Made by a program: the position numbers and the translations under genes. The notes below the pieces were generated by a model. That model searched no databases and was not told the origin of the DNA. It was given only the letters and a program-made list of their open reading frames with translations. A stretch of 64,000 bases of DNA from contig JADJVK010000054.1 in assembly GCA_016710625.1 (NCBI GenBank), positions 103,043 to 167,042 of the forward strand, in the 5' to 3' direction. Position 1 is the first letter of the stretch. Every line of letters starts with the position of its first letter. Below, piece after piece: positions 31,495-40,778 of the stretch. This DNA comes from Saprospiraceae bacterium. Its GTDB lineage: Bacteria > Bacteroidota > Bacteroidia > Chitinophagales > Saprospiraceae.

Positions 31495-31561
31495 GTTTTA
31501 AATTTTGGTAAAAATAGAAATTTATTGGCTAGATTATGAAAAATCTTAATATAAAATATCA

Positions 31562-31596
31562 AATAAAAAAAAAGAGTTCCAATTTCTTGAAACTCT
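31562..31596 (-). terminator. Intrinsic terminator after tRNA-Leu
   Basis: On the minus strand AGAGTTTC pairs with GGAACTCT (8 bp, one G-T) around an 8-nt loop, followed by a run of nine T. It lies 9 bases after the tRNA 3' end. Confidence 0.8.
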
Positions 31597-31605
31597 AATT
31601 TTAAG

Positions 31606-31688
31606 TACCGAAGGCGGGACTCGAACCCGCACAGCCTTGCAGCTAATGGTGTTTGAGACCATCGCGTCTACCATTCCGCCACTTCGGT
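31606..31688 (-). tRNA. tRNA-Leu (anticodon CAA)
   Basis: The 83-nt minus-strand sequence folds as a class II tRNA. The acceptor stem is ACCGAAG/CTTCGGT with discriminator A. The anticodon stem ATGGT/ACCAT encloses the loop CTCAAAC (anticodon CAA). A variable arm and the T-arm GCGGGTTCGAGTCCCGC follow. It reads UUG leucine codons. CCA is not encoded. Its 5' end lies 11 bp beyond the hscB stop, so it may share the rseP-hscB transcript. Confidence 0.95.
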
Positions 31689-31699
31689 AAAGTTGCTTT

Positions 31700-32224
31700 T
31701 TAAGAATGCGATGCAAATTTAGAAAACTGATTCCGAATTCGCAAGAGATATTTCTTTTTTAAAAAATATTTTTTCACTTCTACAAAATCATTTTTTTCAA
31801 AAGGTTGATTTTCAAATGATAATAACAATGGTTGAATTTTGTCAAAATTATTTTTTTCTATAATTTCTACATTATTTTGAATTTCATTGAATTTATCTTG
31901 ATCAAAATCAAATTCTAACTCCATAATGGCTTCATTAATATCCATCATTTCCATTAAAAAATCGTTGGATAACTGTTCGTCAGAATTTATTGATATTTCA
32001 TTCTGTTCCAAAATATATTCCATCCTTTTGTCAAAATCAGAAAGAGTCTTATAGGCTATATTATTCAAAGTCGATAAATCAATATTTTCTTCTTGAATAG
32101 ATGAAGCTTCATTATTAAAATAATCTGGATGGTATTTTCTACTATTTGCAATAAATTTGTTTCTAAGGGCTTTTTCATCCACAAAGAAACTTGGTTTCAT
32201 CTCAAATAATTCGAAATAATTCAT
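31700..32224 (-). CDS. hscB: HscB-like Fe-S cluster co-chaperone
   Basis: The 174-residue protein has an N-terminal J domain starting NYFELFEMKPSFFVDEKAL, with the HPD tripeptide in SRKYHPDYF and the NNIAYKTLSDFDKRMEYIL helix. A C-terminal three-helix domain (LMEMMDINEAIMELEF) is typical of HscB, which delivers the IscU scaffold to HscA. It is one base downstream of rseP. The isc partners are not in the window. Confidence 0.85.
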   Translation of the reverse strand: MNYFELFEMKPSFFVDEKALRNKFIANSRKYHPDYFNNEASSIQEENIDLSTLNNIAYKTLSDFDKRMEYILEQNEISINSDEQLSNDFLMEMMDINEAIMELEFDFDQDKFNEIQNNVEIIEKNNFDKIQPLLLSFENQPFEKNDFVEVKKYFLKKKYLLRIRNQFSKFASHS

Positions 32225-32225
32225 A

Positions 32226-33569
32226 TTATAGTTGACCAGTTATTAATCTCATGATGTCGAGACCTAATGCATAAACCATCAAACCAATCAATAAGAAAAA
32301 TCCAATAGTTGTTCCAATTTCCACCACTTTATCACTTGGCTTTCTGCCTGAAACTACCTCATACAATAAGAAAACAACGTGACCACCATCTAGACCTGGA
32401 ATTGGCAATAGATTCATAAAAGCTAAAACCAAAGATAAAAGTGCTGTCATTTTCCAGAAACGCTCCCAAACCCAAACTTTTCCAAAAGTAGAACCAATTG
32501 AGATAAGACTACCTAAGCTTTCGTTTGCTTTGATTTTTCCTTTGAATATTTGACCTATTGCTCTGATTTGATCATTTAAGGTTCTGAAGCCATAATTGAT
32601 ACCATATGGAATAGCCTCTCCTAATGAATAATTAACGGTATCTAGTTTGAAAATTTCGTTTAAGGGTTTTAGTCCAAAACCGATTTTACCAATAGAATCC
32701 ACTAATACCATTGTTTTTAAAGTGTCTTTTCCATTTCTAATATATGACAATAATATGGAGTCATTTTTATGGTTTTTTAGTACAGATTGTATTTCATTAA
32801 AATACAAAGTACTAGAATCGTTAACGCCGATAAGTTGATCCCCTTTTTGAACATTTTTACCTTTCAATTGACTATCTGGAGGCAAAGTATCCACATAAAT
32901 TGGAAATCTAGGACCAAAAATTGTTTTGTATTTATTCGAAGCTTTAGTTAATGTTTTAGCAATTTCTGGATTGATACTAATTTCTTTTACTTCTCCATTT
33001 CGTTCAACTTTAAATGTATTTGCATCATTGATAGCAACATCCATGATGAATGAACGGTCATTGAACTTTTCAAAAGGTTTGTTCCCGATTGAGATGATTT
33101 TATCCCCATCCATAAAACCCAATTCTCTACCAATGGAATCAGCAAAAATTCCATATTTCACTTCTTTATTTGGTAGATATTCTTCTCCATAAACCCAAAA
33201 AATCATTGCGAAAAGAAAAAGTCCCAAGATTAAATTAACTGTTACGCCACCCAACATAATGATTAATCGCTGCCATGCTGGTTTTGATCTGAATTCCCAA
33301 GGCTGAGGTTCATGATTTAGAAATTCTTTATCATTACTTTCGTCAATCATACCAGCTATTTTTACATAACCACCCAATGGCAACCAACCAATTCCATATT
33401 CAGTTTCGCCGATTTTCTTCTTGAATAGTGAAAATTTAACATCAAAAAACAAATAAAATTTTTCAACTTTTGTTTTAAACCACTTCGCAGGTAAAAAATG
33501 TCCTAATTCGTGTAATACTACTAAAATCGATAAACTTGCAATTAATTGGAGTATTGAAATATAATTCAT
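32226..33569 (-). CDS. rseP: Site-2 zinc metalloprotease RseP
   Basis: The 447-residue protein has the S2P zinc motif HELGHF near residue 22 in the first membrane helix and the second metal ligand region LPIPGLDGGHVVF near residue 385. Between them lie two PDZ-like domains (GFMDGDKIISIGNKPF, NVQKGDQLIGVNDSS). RseP cuts membrane-bound anti-sigma factors and leftover signal peptides inside the bilayer. It forms an operon with hscB and perhaps tRNA-Leu. Confidence 0.93.
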   Translation of the reverse strand: MNYISILQLIASLSILVVLHELGHFLPAKWFKTKVEKFYLFFDVKFSLFKKKIGETEYGIGWLPLGGYVKIAGMIDESNDKEFLNHEPQPWEFRSKPAWQRLIIMLGGVTVNLILGLFLFAMIFWVYGEEYLPNKEVKYGIFADSIGRELGFMDGDKIISIGNKPFEKFNDRSFIMDVAINDANTFKVERNGEVKEISINPEIAKTLTKASNKYKTIFGPRFPIYVDTLPPDSQLKGKNVQKGDQLIGVNDSSTLYFNEIQSVLKNHKNDSILLSYIRNGKDTLKTMVLVDSIGKIGFGLKPLNEIFKLDTVNYSLGEAIPYGINYGFRTLNDQIRAIGQIFKGKIKANESLGSLISIGSTFGKVWVWERFWKMTALLSLVLAFMNLLPIPGLDGGHVVFLLYEVVSGRKPSDKVVEIGTTIGFFLLIGLMVYALGLDIMRLITGQL

Positions 33570-33897
33570 ATTATTTTTTTCCTATTAGTTATTATATTAA
33601 ATGTAAATTTAAAAACGACTGCAAAGGTAACTAAACGTTTGATATCATAAAAGTATTATTCAAATGATTTGAAATTCAAGAAGTATTAAATATATTTTAA
33701 AGTAAAAATTGTATTCAAATGAAGTAGGATTATGTCACAAAAAGTTAATGCAATGTAATATTGTGTCTAATAACAATTTATTTATATAAATTATTCAAAT
33801 ATAAAAATAAAACACACAAAAATTATTTTTTTCCAATATATTTGTAAAAAATCTCGTAAATTAACTGATTATATATTTAATTAATGATTAAAAATTA
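33570..33897. other. AT-rich divergent intergenic region
   Basis: About 330 bases between rseP and the sigma-54 activator gene, which diverge. The only convincing signal is the -7 element at 33837. No palindrome like those in the polysaccharide locus is present, though a lone TTCCA half-site lies at 33831. Confidence 0.6.
33837..33844 (+). promoter_or_regulatory. Bacteroidota -7 promoter element TATATTTG
   Basis: TATATTTG, 53 bp before the ATG of the sigma-54 activator, fits TAnnTTTG. The signalling operon therefore probably starts from a housekeeping promoter, not from a sigma-54 promoter. Confidence 0.55.
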
Positions 33898-35253
33898 ATG
33901 AATAATTTCAAAATATTTATTGTAGAAGATGATCCTTGGTATGGGGAAGTATTAAAATATCATCTTTCTCTAAATGAGGATTTTGAGGTATTTTTATTTT
34001 CAAATGCAAAAGATTGTTTGGAGAAACTTTATTTGAAGCCAAATGTAGTTTCGATAGACTTTAATTTGCCTGATATGAGTGGCGAAGATTTGATGAAGCG
34101 AATTAAAAGTCAAAATCCATCAATTCCCATAATTTTTATTAGTGCTCAAGAAGATATTAGTGTTGTGCTAAGTTTACTCAAAAAGGGAGCTTATGAGTAC
34201 ATCATGAAGGACGACAATACAAAAGAGATTCTTTGGAATAGTATATTGAGGATTAAAGAAAATGTCACACTTAAGCAAGAAGTTGAGGAATTAAAAGTTC
34301 AGTTAGTTGAAAAATACGACTTTGAAAAATTGATTATTGGGCAAAGTGATGCCATTAAAAAATCATTTGTTCTTATTGAAAAAGCGATAAAAAACAATAT
34401 AAATGTCTCTATAACAGGAGAAACTGGTACTGGAAAAGAGCTTGTTGCCAAATCAATTCATTTTAATAGTGATAGGAGAAAAAAACCATTTGTTGCAGTT
34501 AATATGTCTGCAATTCCAAGAGAATTGATGGAAAGTGAGTTGTTTGGTTATGAAAAGGGTGCATTTACAGGTGCTGCTGCTCGAAGAATTGGGAAATTTG
34601 AAGAAGCAAATGGTGGAACCATCTTTTTGGATGAGATAGCAGAAGCTGATTTAAGTATTCAGAGTAAGCTTTTGAGGGTTTTGCAAGAAAGAGAAATCGT
34701 TCGGCTTGGCAGTAATCAAAATGTGAAGTTGGATATTAGATTGATAACCGCAACCCACAAAAACTTAAAAGAAGAAGTTAGAAATGGCAACTTTAGAGAG
34801 GATTTGTACTATAGAATTATTGGTTTGCCTATCGAATTGCCGCCTTTGAGGGAAAGAGGAAATGATATTTTGGTATTAGCAAAGCACTTTTCAGATCAAT
34901 TCTGTAAAGAAAATAAAATGACAGCTATGACATTTTCCAAAAGTGCTAAAGAATTATTGTTGAATTATAATTTTCCTGGAAATATAAGAGAGTTAAAAGC
35001 TATTGTTGAATTGGCTTGTGTCATGTCTGACGGTGTAGAAATTAAATCTGATGATTTCACTTTTGTGAATAATGTTAATGATAAAGATACTTTTGATACA
35101 AAATTAGAAAAATCAATGGATGAATATGTTGCAGATATCGTAACAATATTTTTGAAAAAATATAACCAAAATGTAGTAGAAGTTGCACACAGATTAAAAA
35201 TTGGTAAATCAACTATTTATAATATGATAAACTCGGGAAAAATAGAAATTTAA
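33898..35253 (+). CDS. Sigma-54-dependent response regulator (REC-AAA+-Fis)
   Basis: The 451-residue protein is of the NtrC type. The receiver domain has acidic pair DD11-12 and phospho-acceptor D54 in VSIDFNLPDMSG. The AAA+ domain has Walker A from G174 (GETGTGKE), the sigma-54 contact loop GAFTGA at 221-226 and a Walker B around GGTIFLDEIAEAD. The Fis-type helix-turn-helix is at the C-terminus (VVEVAHRLKIGKSTIYNMI). It should activate RNA polymerase holding sigma-54 when phosphorylated. Its stop shares a base with the FIST gene start. It is the natural candidate to bind the palindromes spread through this locus. Confidence 0.93.
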   Translation: MNNFKIFIVEDDPWYGEVLKYHLSLNEDFEVFLFSNAKDCLEKLYLKPNVVSIDFNLPDMSGEDLMKRIKSQNPSIPIIFISAQEDISVVLSLLKKGAYEYIMKDDNTKEILWNSILRIKENVTLKQEVEELKVQLVEKYDFEKLIIGQSDAIKKSFVLIEKAIKNNINVSITGETGTGKELVAKSIHFNSDRRKKPFVAVNMSAIPRELMESELFGYEKGAFTGAAARRIGKFEEANGGTIFLDEIAEADLSIQSKLLRVLQEREIVRLGSNQNVKLDIRLITATHKNLKEEVRNGNFREDLYYRIIGLPIELPPLRERGNDILVLAKHFSDQFCKENKMTAMTFSKSAKELLLNYNFPGNIRELKAIVELACVMSDGVEIKSDDFTFVNNVNDKDTFDTKLEKSMDEYVADIVTIFLKKYNQNVVEVAHRLKIGKSTIYNMINSGKIEI

Positions 35254-36392
35254 TGAAGGTAAGTACTTACAATTTTATTGATGAAAAATTAATTCCAATT
35301 TCAAATAAGGGAGAAAGAGATGATTTAAATCCAAATTTAGTATTGGTTTTCGGAAATAAGGATTTATTATTAAATAGCGTTTATGCTAAGTTAAGCAAAC
35401 TTTTTCCCAATTCACAAATTGCTATCTGTTCTACTGCAGGGGAGATTTCAAATATTGATGTCTATGATGCATCTATAATTGTAACTACATTATCATTTGA
35501 TAAAACGAAGATTCAGACTAACACAGAAAATATTGATAATTTTTCGAATAGTTATGAATTAGGAAAAAATGTAGTAAAAAATATATCGAAAGAAGATTTA
35601 ACCTATTTGTTAGTATTATCTTGTGGCTCGAAAGTAAATGGAAGTGAGCTTTTGGAAGGTATTGAAAGTGAATTAGGAAGGGAAATATTAATCACTGGAG
35701 GTTTGGCAGGTGATGGTCCTAATTTCAAATCAACCATTTTGAGTTTGAATGAAGAACCCAGAGAAGGAAACGTGATTATTATTGGTTTTTATGGCAAAAA
35801 CTTAATTGTTGGTCATGGATCAATGGGTGGTTGGGATGTTTTTGGTCCAGAAAAAATAATTACAAAATCCGATAGAAATGAGTTGATAGAGATAGATGGA
35901 AAAAATGCTTTGGATATGTATAGAGAATATTTAGGCAAATATGCTAAATATCTTCCAAGCTCTGCTTTGTTATTTCCAATTTCTATTATAATTGAAAATT
36001 CTCAAAACACTGTTGTTCGGACAATATTATCAATAGATACTGAAAAAAATACGATGATTTTTGCTGGAAATGTGCCAGAAGGATCCAAAATAAGGTTTAT
36101 GAAAGCAAATTTTGATAATATTATTGATGGAGCCTCTTTAGCAGCCAGTAATTCACTAAGTTATCATAAATCCTTAAAACCAGATTATGCATTATTAATA
36201 AGTTGTGTAGGAAGAAAATTGATTCTCGAAGGAAGAATTGATGAAGAAATTGAAGTTATCAATGAGATTTTTGAAAATAAAACACCAATGAGTGGGTTTT
36301 ATTCCTATGGAGAATTATCTCCATTTAATAAAGAAATCAAATGCCAGTTACACAACCAAACAATGACAATTACAACATTTAATGAAATTTAG
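35253..36392 (+). CDS. FIST-domain sensory protein
   Basis: The 379-residue soluble protein has the FIST N domain (VLVFGNKDLLLNSVYAKL, IAICSTAGEISN, LVLSCGSKVNGSELL, ITGGLAGDGPNF) and FIST C domain (IDGKNALDMYREYLG, ALLISCVGRKLILEGR, PMSGFYSYGELSP). FIST domains are proposed ligand sensors feeding histidine kinases and cyclic-nucleotide enzymes. ATG overlaps the preceding stop (TAATG) and the hybrid kinase begins 5 bases later, so the three proteins are made as a set. The ligand is unknown, possibly a small metabolite. Confidence 0.9.
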   Translation: MKVSTYNFIDEKLIPISNKGERDDLNPNLVLVFGNKDLLLNSVYAKLSKLFPNSQIAICSTAGEISNIDVYDASIIVTTLSFDKTKIQTNTENIDNFSNSYELGKNVVKNISKEDLTYLLVLSCGSKVNGSELLEGIESELGREILITGGLAGDGPNFKSTILSLNEEPREGNVIIIGFYGKNLIVGHGSMGGWDVFGPEKIITKSDRNELIEIDGKNALDMYREYLGKYAKYLPSSALLFPISIIIENSQNTVVRTILSIDTEKNTMIFAGNVPEGSKIRFMKANFDNIIDGASLAASNSLSYHKSLKPDYALLISCVGRKLILEGRIDEEIEVINEIFENKTPMSGFYSYGELSPFNKEIKCQLHNQTMTITTFNEI

Positions 36393-36397
36393 CACTT

Positions 36398-39300
36398 ATG
36401 GAGCTTAACAAACTTCTCTTAAGACAATTAAATAAATATTTGCCTGATTGGAAACAGGATGACTCAACAAAAGTTGAAAAATTGATTCAAGCAATTAATG
36501 AATCCTATAATTCTTTCCAGAGAGATAAGGAGTTGTCCAACCATGCTTTTTCAATAAGTGAAAAAGAATATCATGAAATTAATAGAAAATTAAAATTCGA
36601 AATTAGTTCCAAGAAAATATCAATTGAAAAATTAAAGGAAGTAATTAATCAATTAGATGAATCTTCAAAAATTGCTGATAATGAAGATGAACTCATTTCA
36701 GTAATAGAATATGTACGTCAATTAATAACCAAACAAAAGGATATTGAAGCAGAACTTGTCAAAAGTATAAATAGAGTTTCAACATTAATTGGTAATTTGC
36801 ATACTGGTGTTTTGGTAGAAAATGAAAATAGAGAGATTGTTTTTACTAACGAAGCTTTTTGTAAAATTTTCAGCATTCCATTGAATCCTAAGGATTTAGT
36901 AGGACTTGATTGTTCAAGGTCTGCTGAGGAAACTAAGTTTATGTTCAAGAATTCTGATAAATTTTTAGAAAGAATTGATCAACTACTTAAACAAAAAGTA
37001 CAAGTAATTGGGGATGTTTTAGAAATGGAAGACGGAAGAATATTGGAAAGAGATTTCATTCCAATATATGTAGATAATGATTATAGAGGCCATTTGTGGA
37101 ACTATTATGACATCACAGAACGAAAAAAAATAACAGATGCTGTTGCCAATAGTGAAGCAAAATATAAATTAATCATGAATTCTGCATTAGATGCAATTCT
37201 AATAGCAGATGATAATGGGAAAATTACATTTTGGAACCCTAAATCTGAAGAAATTTTTGGGTGGAAACAAGAAGAAGTTATTGGTAAAAAGTTGGAAGAA
37301 GTATTAATTCCTGAGCAATTTAGAAGTGCCCATATTAATGGATTTAATCGATTCTTAAAAACCCGTGAAGAACGAGTTTTGAGAAGAATGTTAGAATTGA
37401 CTGCAATCAATAAGAATGGCGAACAATTTCCAATAGAATTATCTGTTACGCCGATTTATTTTGAAGATACTATTAGCTTTTGTGGATTCATACGAGATAT
37501 TTCGATTAGGAAAAAAGTAGAAAATGCTTTGCAGGCTAGCGAAGAAAAATATAGGAGTATCATTGCAAATATGAATTTAGGACTTTTAGAAGTCGATTTG
37601 GAAGATAAAATCCAATATTGTAATCAAAGCTTTACAAAATTATCCGGATATGAATTAAATGAAATAGAAGGAAAATTGGGTGGTGATCTATTTAGTAGTT
37701 CCAAATATAATAAAAGCCTTATTAATGAAAAAAATAAATTAAGGCAAAAAGGGGTTTCTGATAGTTACGAATTGGAAGTTTTCAATAAAGATGGAGAAAC
37801 TAGATGGTGGCTTTTGAGTGGGGCACCTAATATCAATGATAAAGGGGAATGTATCGGATCCATTGGAATTCATCTGGATATAACCCAACAAAAAGTCTTA
37901 GAAAAAGAACTTGAAAAAGCACTAAAAAATGCACAGGAAGCTTCAAGGGCAAAAGAGGCATTTCTTGCAAATATGAGTCATGAAATCAGAACTCCATTGA
38001 ATGCAATCATTGGAATGATAAGAGAATTGGGGAAAGAGGATTTGACACCCAAGCAAAATAGTTATTTGAATCACAGCGAAACAGCTTCAAAACATCTTTT
38101 GAGTATTGTTAATAATATTTTAGATATTTCAAAAATTGAAGCTGGAGAGTTAGAGTTGGAAAACAAAGATTTCAGTCTTGTTTCAGTGATCAATATGGTA
38201 CAAAGCATATTGCATATCAGAACCAAAGAAAAAGGATTACAATTTATTATCAATATTTCGAAGGATATAAGACCAGCACTTTTGGGAGATGGAGGAAGGA
38301 TTCGCCAAATTTTAATTAATATAGTTGGAAATGCTATCAAATTTACCGAAAGTGGCTCTGTTACAATGCAAGTGGAAGTCTTAGAAACTAAAGAAGATTT
38401 TCAAAATTTGTATTTTTTAATAGAAGATACTGGCATTGGGATGAGCGATGAATTTTTATCTGCAGTCTATGACAAGTTCTCTCAAGAAGAAGTTATCAGT
38501 ACTAAAAAATATGAAGGAACTGGATTAGGGATGGCAATCACCAAAGAATTGATCAATTTGATGGGAGGTAAAATGAATATTACCAGCGAAAAGAGCAAGG
38601 GAACTAAGGTGGAGATTTTTCTAAAATTAAAAATTGGTCAAGAATCTAAAATAATCCAAAAAAATGAATTGTTGATTGATAAAAGCTTAACAGGATTGCG
38701 TTGCCTTTTGGTGGAGGATAACGATATGAATCGGTTAATAGCTTCCAAGAGCTTAGATTATTTTGGTTGTGTGGTAACTGAAGCTGTTGATGGCTTAAAA
38801 GCTATAGAAAAATTAAAAAATAATAGTTTTGATTTTATATTGATGGATATTCAGATGCCACATATGGATGGGGTGGAGACAACAAGGTATATCCGTAATG
38901 AAATGAACAATAAAATTCCAATAATTGCTTTAACTGCGAATGCATTCAAAAGTGATATTGATTTGTATTTGTCTATTGGAATGAATGATTACGTAACCAA
39001 GCCATTTGAAGAACATATCTTATTTAGCACTATCGCTAATACATTGAATGTGAAAACATTCAAAGATAATATGTTTGATTTAAGTCAAATTACATCAGAA
39101 TCAGATAATTTGTATAACCTATCTAAGCTGTATGAAATTGGTAGAGGCGATGTTTCATTTGTCAATAAAATGATCCAGATTTTTGTTGATTATACGCCAA
39201 CTACTTTGAATGAAATATCAACTGCACTACAAAACAATGACTTTATTCAGATAAGTAGATTGGCTCATAGGATGAAGCCTAGTATAGATAATTTAGGCAT

Positions 39301-39439
39301 CGTTTCGTTGCTCAATACCGTAAAAGATCTAGAATTAGAAACCAAAAAAGAGGATGTAAATAAACCATTAATTGAAGAATTAGTGAATTATTTGCAAGTG
39401 ATATTAACAAAGGTGATACAAAAACTAAAAGAAAAATAG
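36398..39439 (+). CDS. PAS-rich hybrid sensor histidine kinase with REC and HPt
   Basis: The 1013-residue cytoplasmic kinase has no membrane segment. In order: coiled coil (about 50-125), three PAS domains (about 130-250, 255-375, 380-505), HisKA with H528 in MSHEIRTPLNAI, HATPase with ILINIVGNAIKFTESG and EGTGLGMAI, receiver with D817 in LMDIQMPHMDG, and C-terminal HPt with H957 in LAHRMKPS. It can run a full His-Asp-His relay to the neighbouring regulators. The soluble layout and the adjoining FIST gene suggest signal input through FIST or PAS ligands inside the cell. Confidence 0.93.
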   Translation: MELNKLLLRQLNKYLPDWKQDDSTKVEKLIQAINESYNSFQRDKELSNHAFSISEKEYHEINRKLKFEISSKKISIEKLKEVINQLDESSKIADNEDELISVIEYVRQLITKQKDIEAELVKSINRVSTLIGNLHTGVLVENENREIVFTNEAFCKIFSIPLNPKDLVGLDCSRSAEETKFMFKNSDKFLERIDQLLKQKVQVIGDVLEMEDGRILERDFIPIYVDNDYRGHLWNYYDITERKKITDAVANSEAKYKLIMNSALDAILIADDNGKITFWNPKSEEIFGWKQEEVIGKKLEEVLIPEQFRSAHINGFNRFLKTREERVLRRMLELTAINKNGEQFPIELSVTPIYFEDTISFCGFIRDISIRKKVENALQASEEKYRSIIANMNLGLLEVDLEDKIQYCNQSFTKLSGYELNEIEGKLGGDLFSSSKYNKSLINEKNKLRQKGVSDSYELEVFNKDGETRWWLLSGAPNINDKGECIGSIGIHLDITQQKVLEKELEKALKNAQEASRAKEAFLANMSHEIRTPLNAIIGMIRELGKEDLTPKQNSYLNHSETASKHLLSIVNNILDISKIEAGELELENKDFSLVSVINMVQSILHIRTKEKGLQFIINISKDIRPALLGDGGRIRQILINIVGNAIKFTESGSVTMQVEVLETKEDFQNLYFLIEDTGIGMSDEFLSAVYDKFSQEEVISTKKYEGTGLGMAITKELINLMGGKMNITSEKSKGTKVEIFLKLKIGQESKIIQKNELLIDKSLTGLRCLLVEDNDMNRLIASKSLDYFGCVVTEAVDGLKAIEKLKNNSFDFILMDIQMPHMDGVETTRYIRNEMNNKIPIIALTANAFKSDIDLYLSIGMNDYVTKPFEEHILFSTIANTLNVKTFKDNMFDLSQITSESDNLYNLSKLYEIGRGDVSFVNKMIQIFVDYTPTTLNEISTALQNNDFIQISRLAHRMKPSIDNLGIVSLLNTVKDLELETKKEDVNKPLIEELVNYLQVILTKVIQKLKEK

Positions 39440-39460
39440 TTAACAAACTCTTCTATTGTA

Positions 39461-39475
39461 TTCCAGATAATGGAA
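39461..39475. promoter_or_regulatory. Palindrome TTCCA-N5-TGGAA, site 1
   Basis: Reads ATTCCA-GATAA-TGGAAT (39460-39476), between the hybrid kinase and the stand-alone receiver. A further half-site TGGAA lies at 39490-39494. One of five copies in the window. Probably an activator-binding site for the polysaccharide operon downstream. Confidence 0.7.
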
Positions 39476-39547
39476 TATATATTTTAAGATGGAAAATAAA
39501 ACTAAAAAGTTAGTTTTTAATCTACTGAAATTCAGTCACTTATAATT

Positions 39548-39563
39548 TGGTATGCCAATGGTA
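39548..39563 (+). promoter_or_regulatory. Possible sigma-54-type promoter, site 1
   Basis: TGGTAT-GCCAA-TGGTA resembles a weak -24/-12 pair. It begins 72 bp after the palindrome, or 53 bp after the extra TGGAA half-site, and 48 bp before the receiver ATG. A second overlapping candidate TGGTAA-TACTA-TTGGT starts at 39559. Confidence 0.35.
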
Positions 39564-39595
39564 ATACTATTGGTATAATAAAATTAAAATTAATT

Positions 39596-40030
39596 ATGAT
39601 TGACTTAAAGATATTCCTAGTAGATGACGACCCATTTTACTTGAATTTATTTCATCAAAATTTAAAAAATATTGGATTTGAAAATATTCAAACATTTTCA
39701 AATGGAATGGATTGTCTTAATGCATTAAGTCAAAATCCAGATATTATTTTTCTTGACCATAATATGGATAGTATGTCAGGTTATGAAGTATTGAAAAAGA
39801 TAAAAAGATATGATCCGAACAAATATGTGGTGATTGTTTCTGCTCAGGACAATATTCAAATTGCAGTTGATGCTTTGAAATATGGGGCTTTTGATTATAT
39901 CCAGAAAGGAAAAAATGAGGTAGAGAAAATAAAAGATATTGTTTTCAAAGTCCATCATTTGTCTGAATTAGTTAAGAAACATCAAAACAGATCATTTATC
40001 AATAAATTATTTAATTCAATTTTGAAATGA
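39596..40030 (+). CDS. Stand-alone response-regulator receiver
   Basis: The 144-residue protein is a single receiver domain: acidic pair in FLVDDDPFYL, phospho-acceptor Asp in IIFLDHNMDSMSGYEV, conserved Ser/Lys in VIVSAQDNIQIAV and YIQKGKNE. A short basic tail follows, with no output domain. It resembles the receiver of the sigma-54 activator upstream and may serve as a phosphate sink or protein-interaction switch. It overlaps the wza-like gene by 4 bp, tying it to polysaccharide export. Confidence 0.9.
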   Translation: MIDLKIFLVDDDPFYLNLFHQNLKNIGFENIQTFSNGMDCLNALSQNPDIIFLDHNMDSMSGYEVLKKIKRYDPNKYVVIVSAQDNIQIAVDALKYGAFDYIQKGKNEVEKIKDIVFKVHHLSELVKKHQNRSFINKLFNSILK

Positions 40031-40773
40031 AAACCCTAAATTTTTTAATTATAATATTACTCTTGCTTTCGTCCTGTAAGACGACCAATCTTTTCGAATA
40101 TGAAAATAATTCTGAAATGCAAAAAGCAATTCAAAAGGAAAATTCATATTTCTTTTTACAAGAATATCAATACAAAATTAGAAAAGATGACAAAATCAAT
40201 ATCAGTGTTTGGGGACAAGATGAATTAAGTGTTGGTTCCATTTATGGTATTTATAATTCAAATGAGGTTTATGGAAAATGGTTGATGGTGGATGCAAATG
40301 GAGTGATCGAAGTTCCTAAAATTGGTACTTTGAAAGTTTTAAATTTCACAATTCCACAACTGAAAGATACTTTAAGAAACCAGTTTGCGAAATGGGTTGT
40401 GAAGCCAATCGTAGATGTCAAAGTTTTGAATAAAGAAATCACTGTGATGGGCGAAGTGAGAGATCCTAAAGTGATTACGGTGGATAAAGATAAAAATACT
40501 TTACTAGAGATGATTTCGAGATGTGGTGGTTTAGAATTTTATGCAAATGTGAAAAATATAAAAGTTTTGCGACAAGATGGTCAAAATGTGAGAGTGGCAA
40601 ATCTTGATTTGAGTAAAAATGGTGATATAATGACAAAAAATATTCCATTGTTGCCTGGTGATGTAGTGATAGTCCCTTCTAAAAAGAATAAAGAATTTGA
40701 CAAGAGGGTATCTACTATCATTCCATTTACTACTACGATAACCGCTGCGGCAATTTTACTAGGAACTTTTTAA
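40027..40773 (+). CDS. Polysaccharide export outer-membrane lipoprotein (Wza-like)
   Basis: The 248-residue protein has a lipoprotein signal with lipid-modified Cys17 in LLLLSSCKTT. A Poly_export domain follows (YKIRKDDKINISVWGQDELS, MVDANGVIEVPKIGTLKV), then one SLBB domain (ITVMGEVRDPKVITVDK, LLEMISRCGGL). The C-terminus ends in a hydrophobic stretch. It should form the outer-membrane or periplasmic export channel with the adjacent Wzc-like protein. Smaller than E. coli Wza, as usual in Bacteroidota. Confidence 0.92.
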   Translation: MKTLNFLIIILLLLSSCKTTNLFEYENNSEMQKAIQKENSYFFLQEYQYKIRKDDKINISVWGQDELSVGSIYGIYNSNEVYGKWLMVDANGVIEVPKIGTLKVLNFTIPQLKDTLRNQFAKWVVKPIVDVKVLNKEITVMGEVRDPKVITVDKDKNTLLEMISRCGGLEFYANVKNIKVLRQDGQNVRVANLDLSKNGDIMTKNIPLLPGDVVIVPSKKNKEFDKRVSTIIPFTTTITAAAILLGTF

Positions 40774-40778
40774 AGAAC

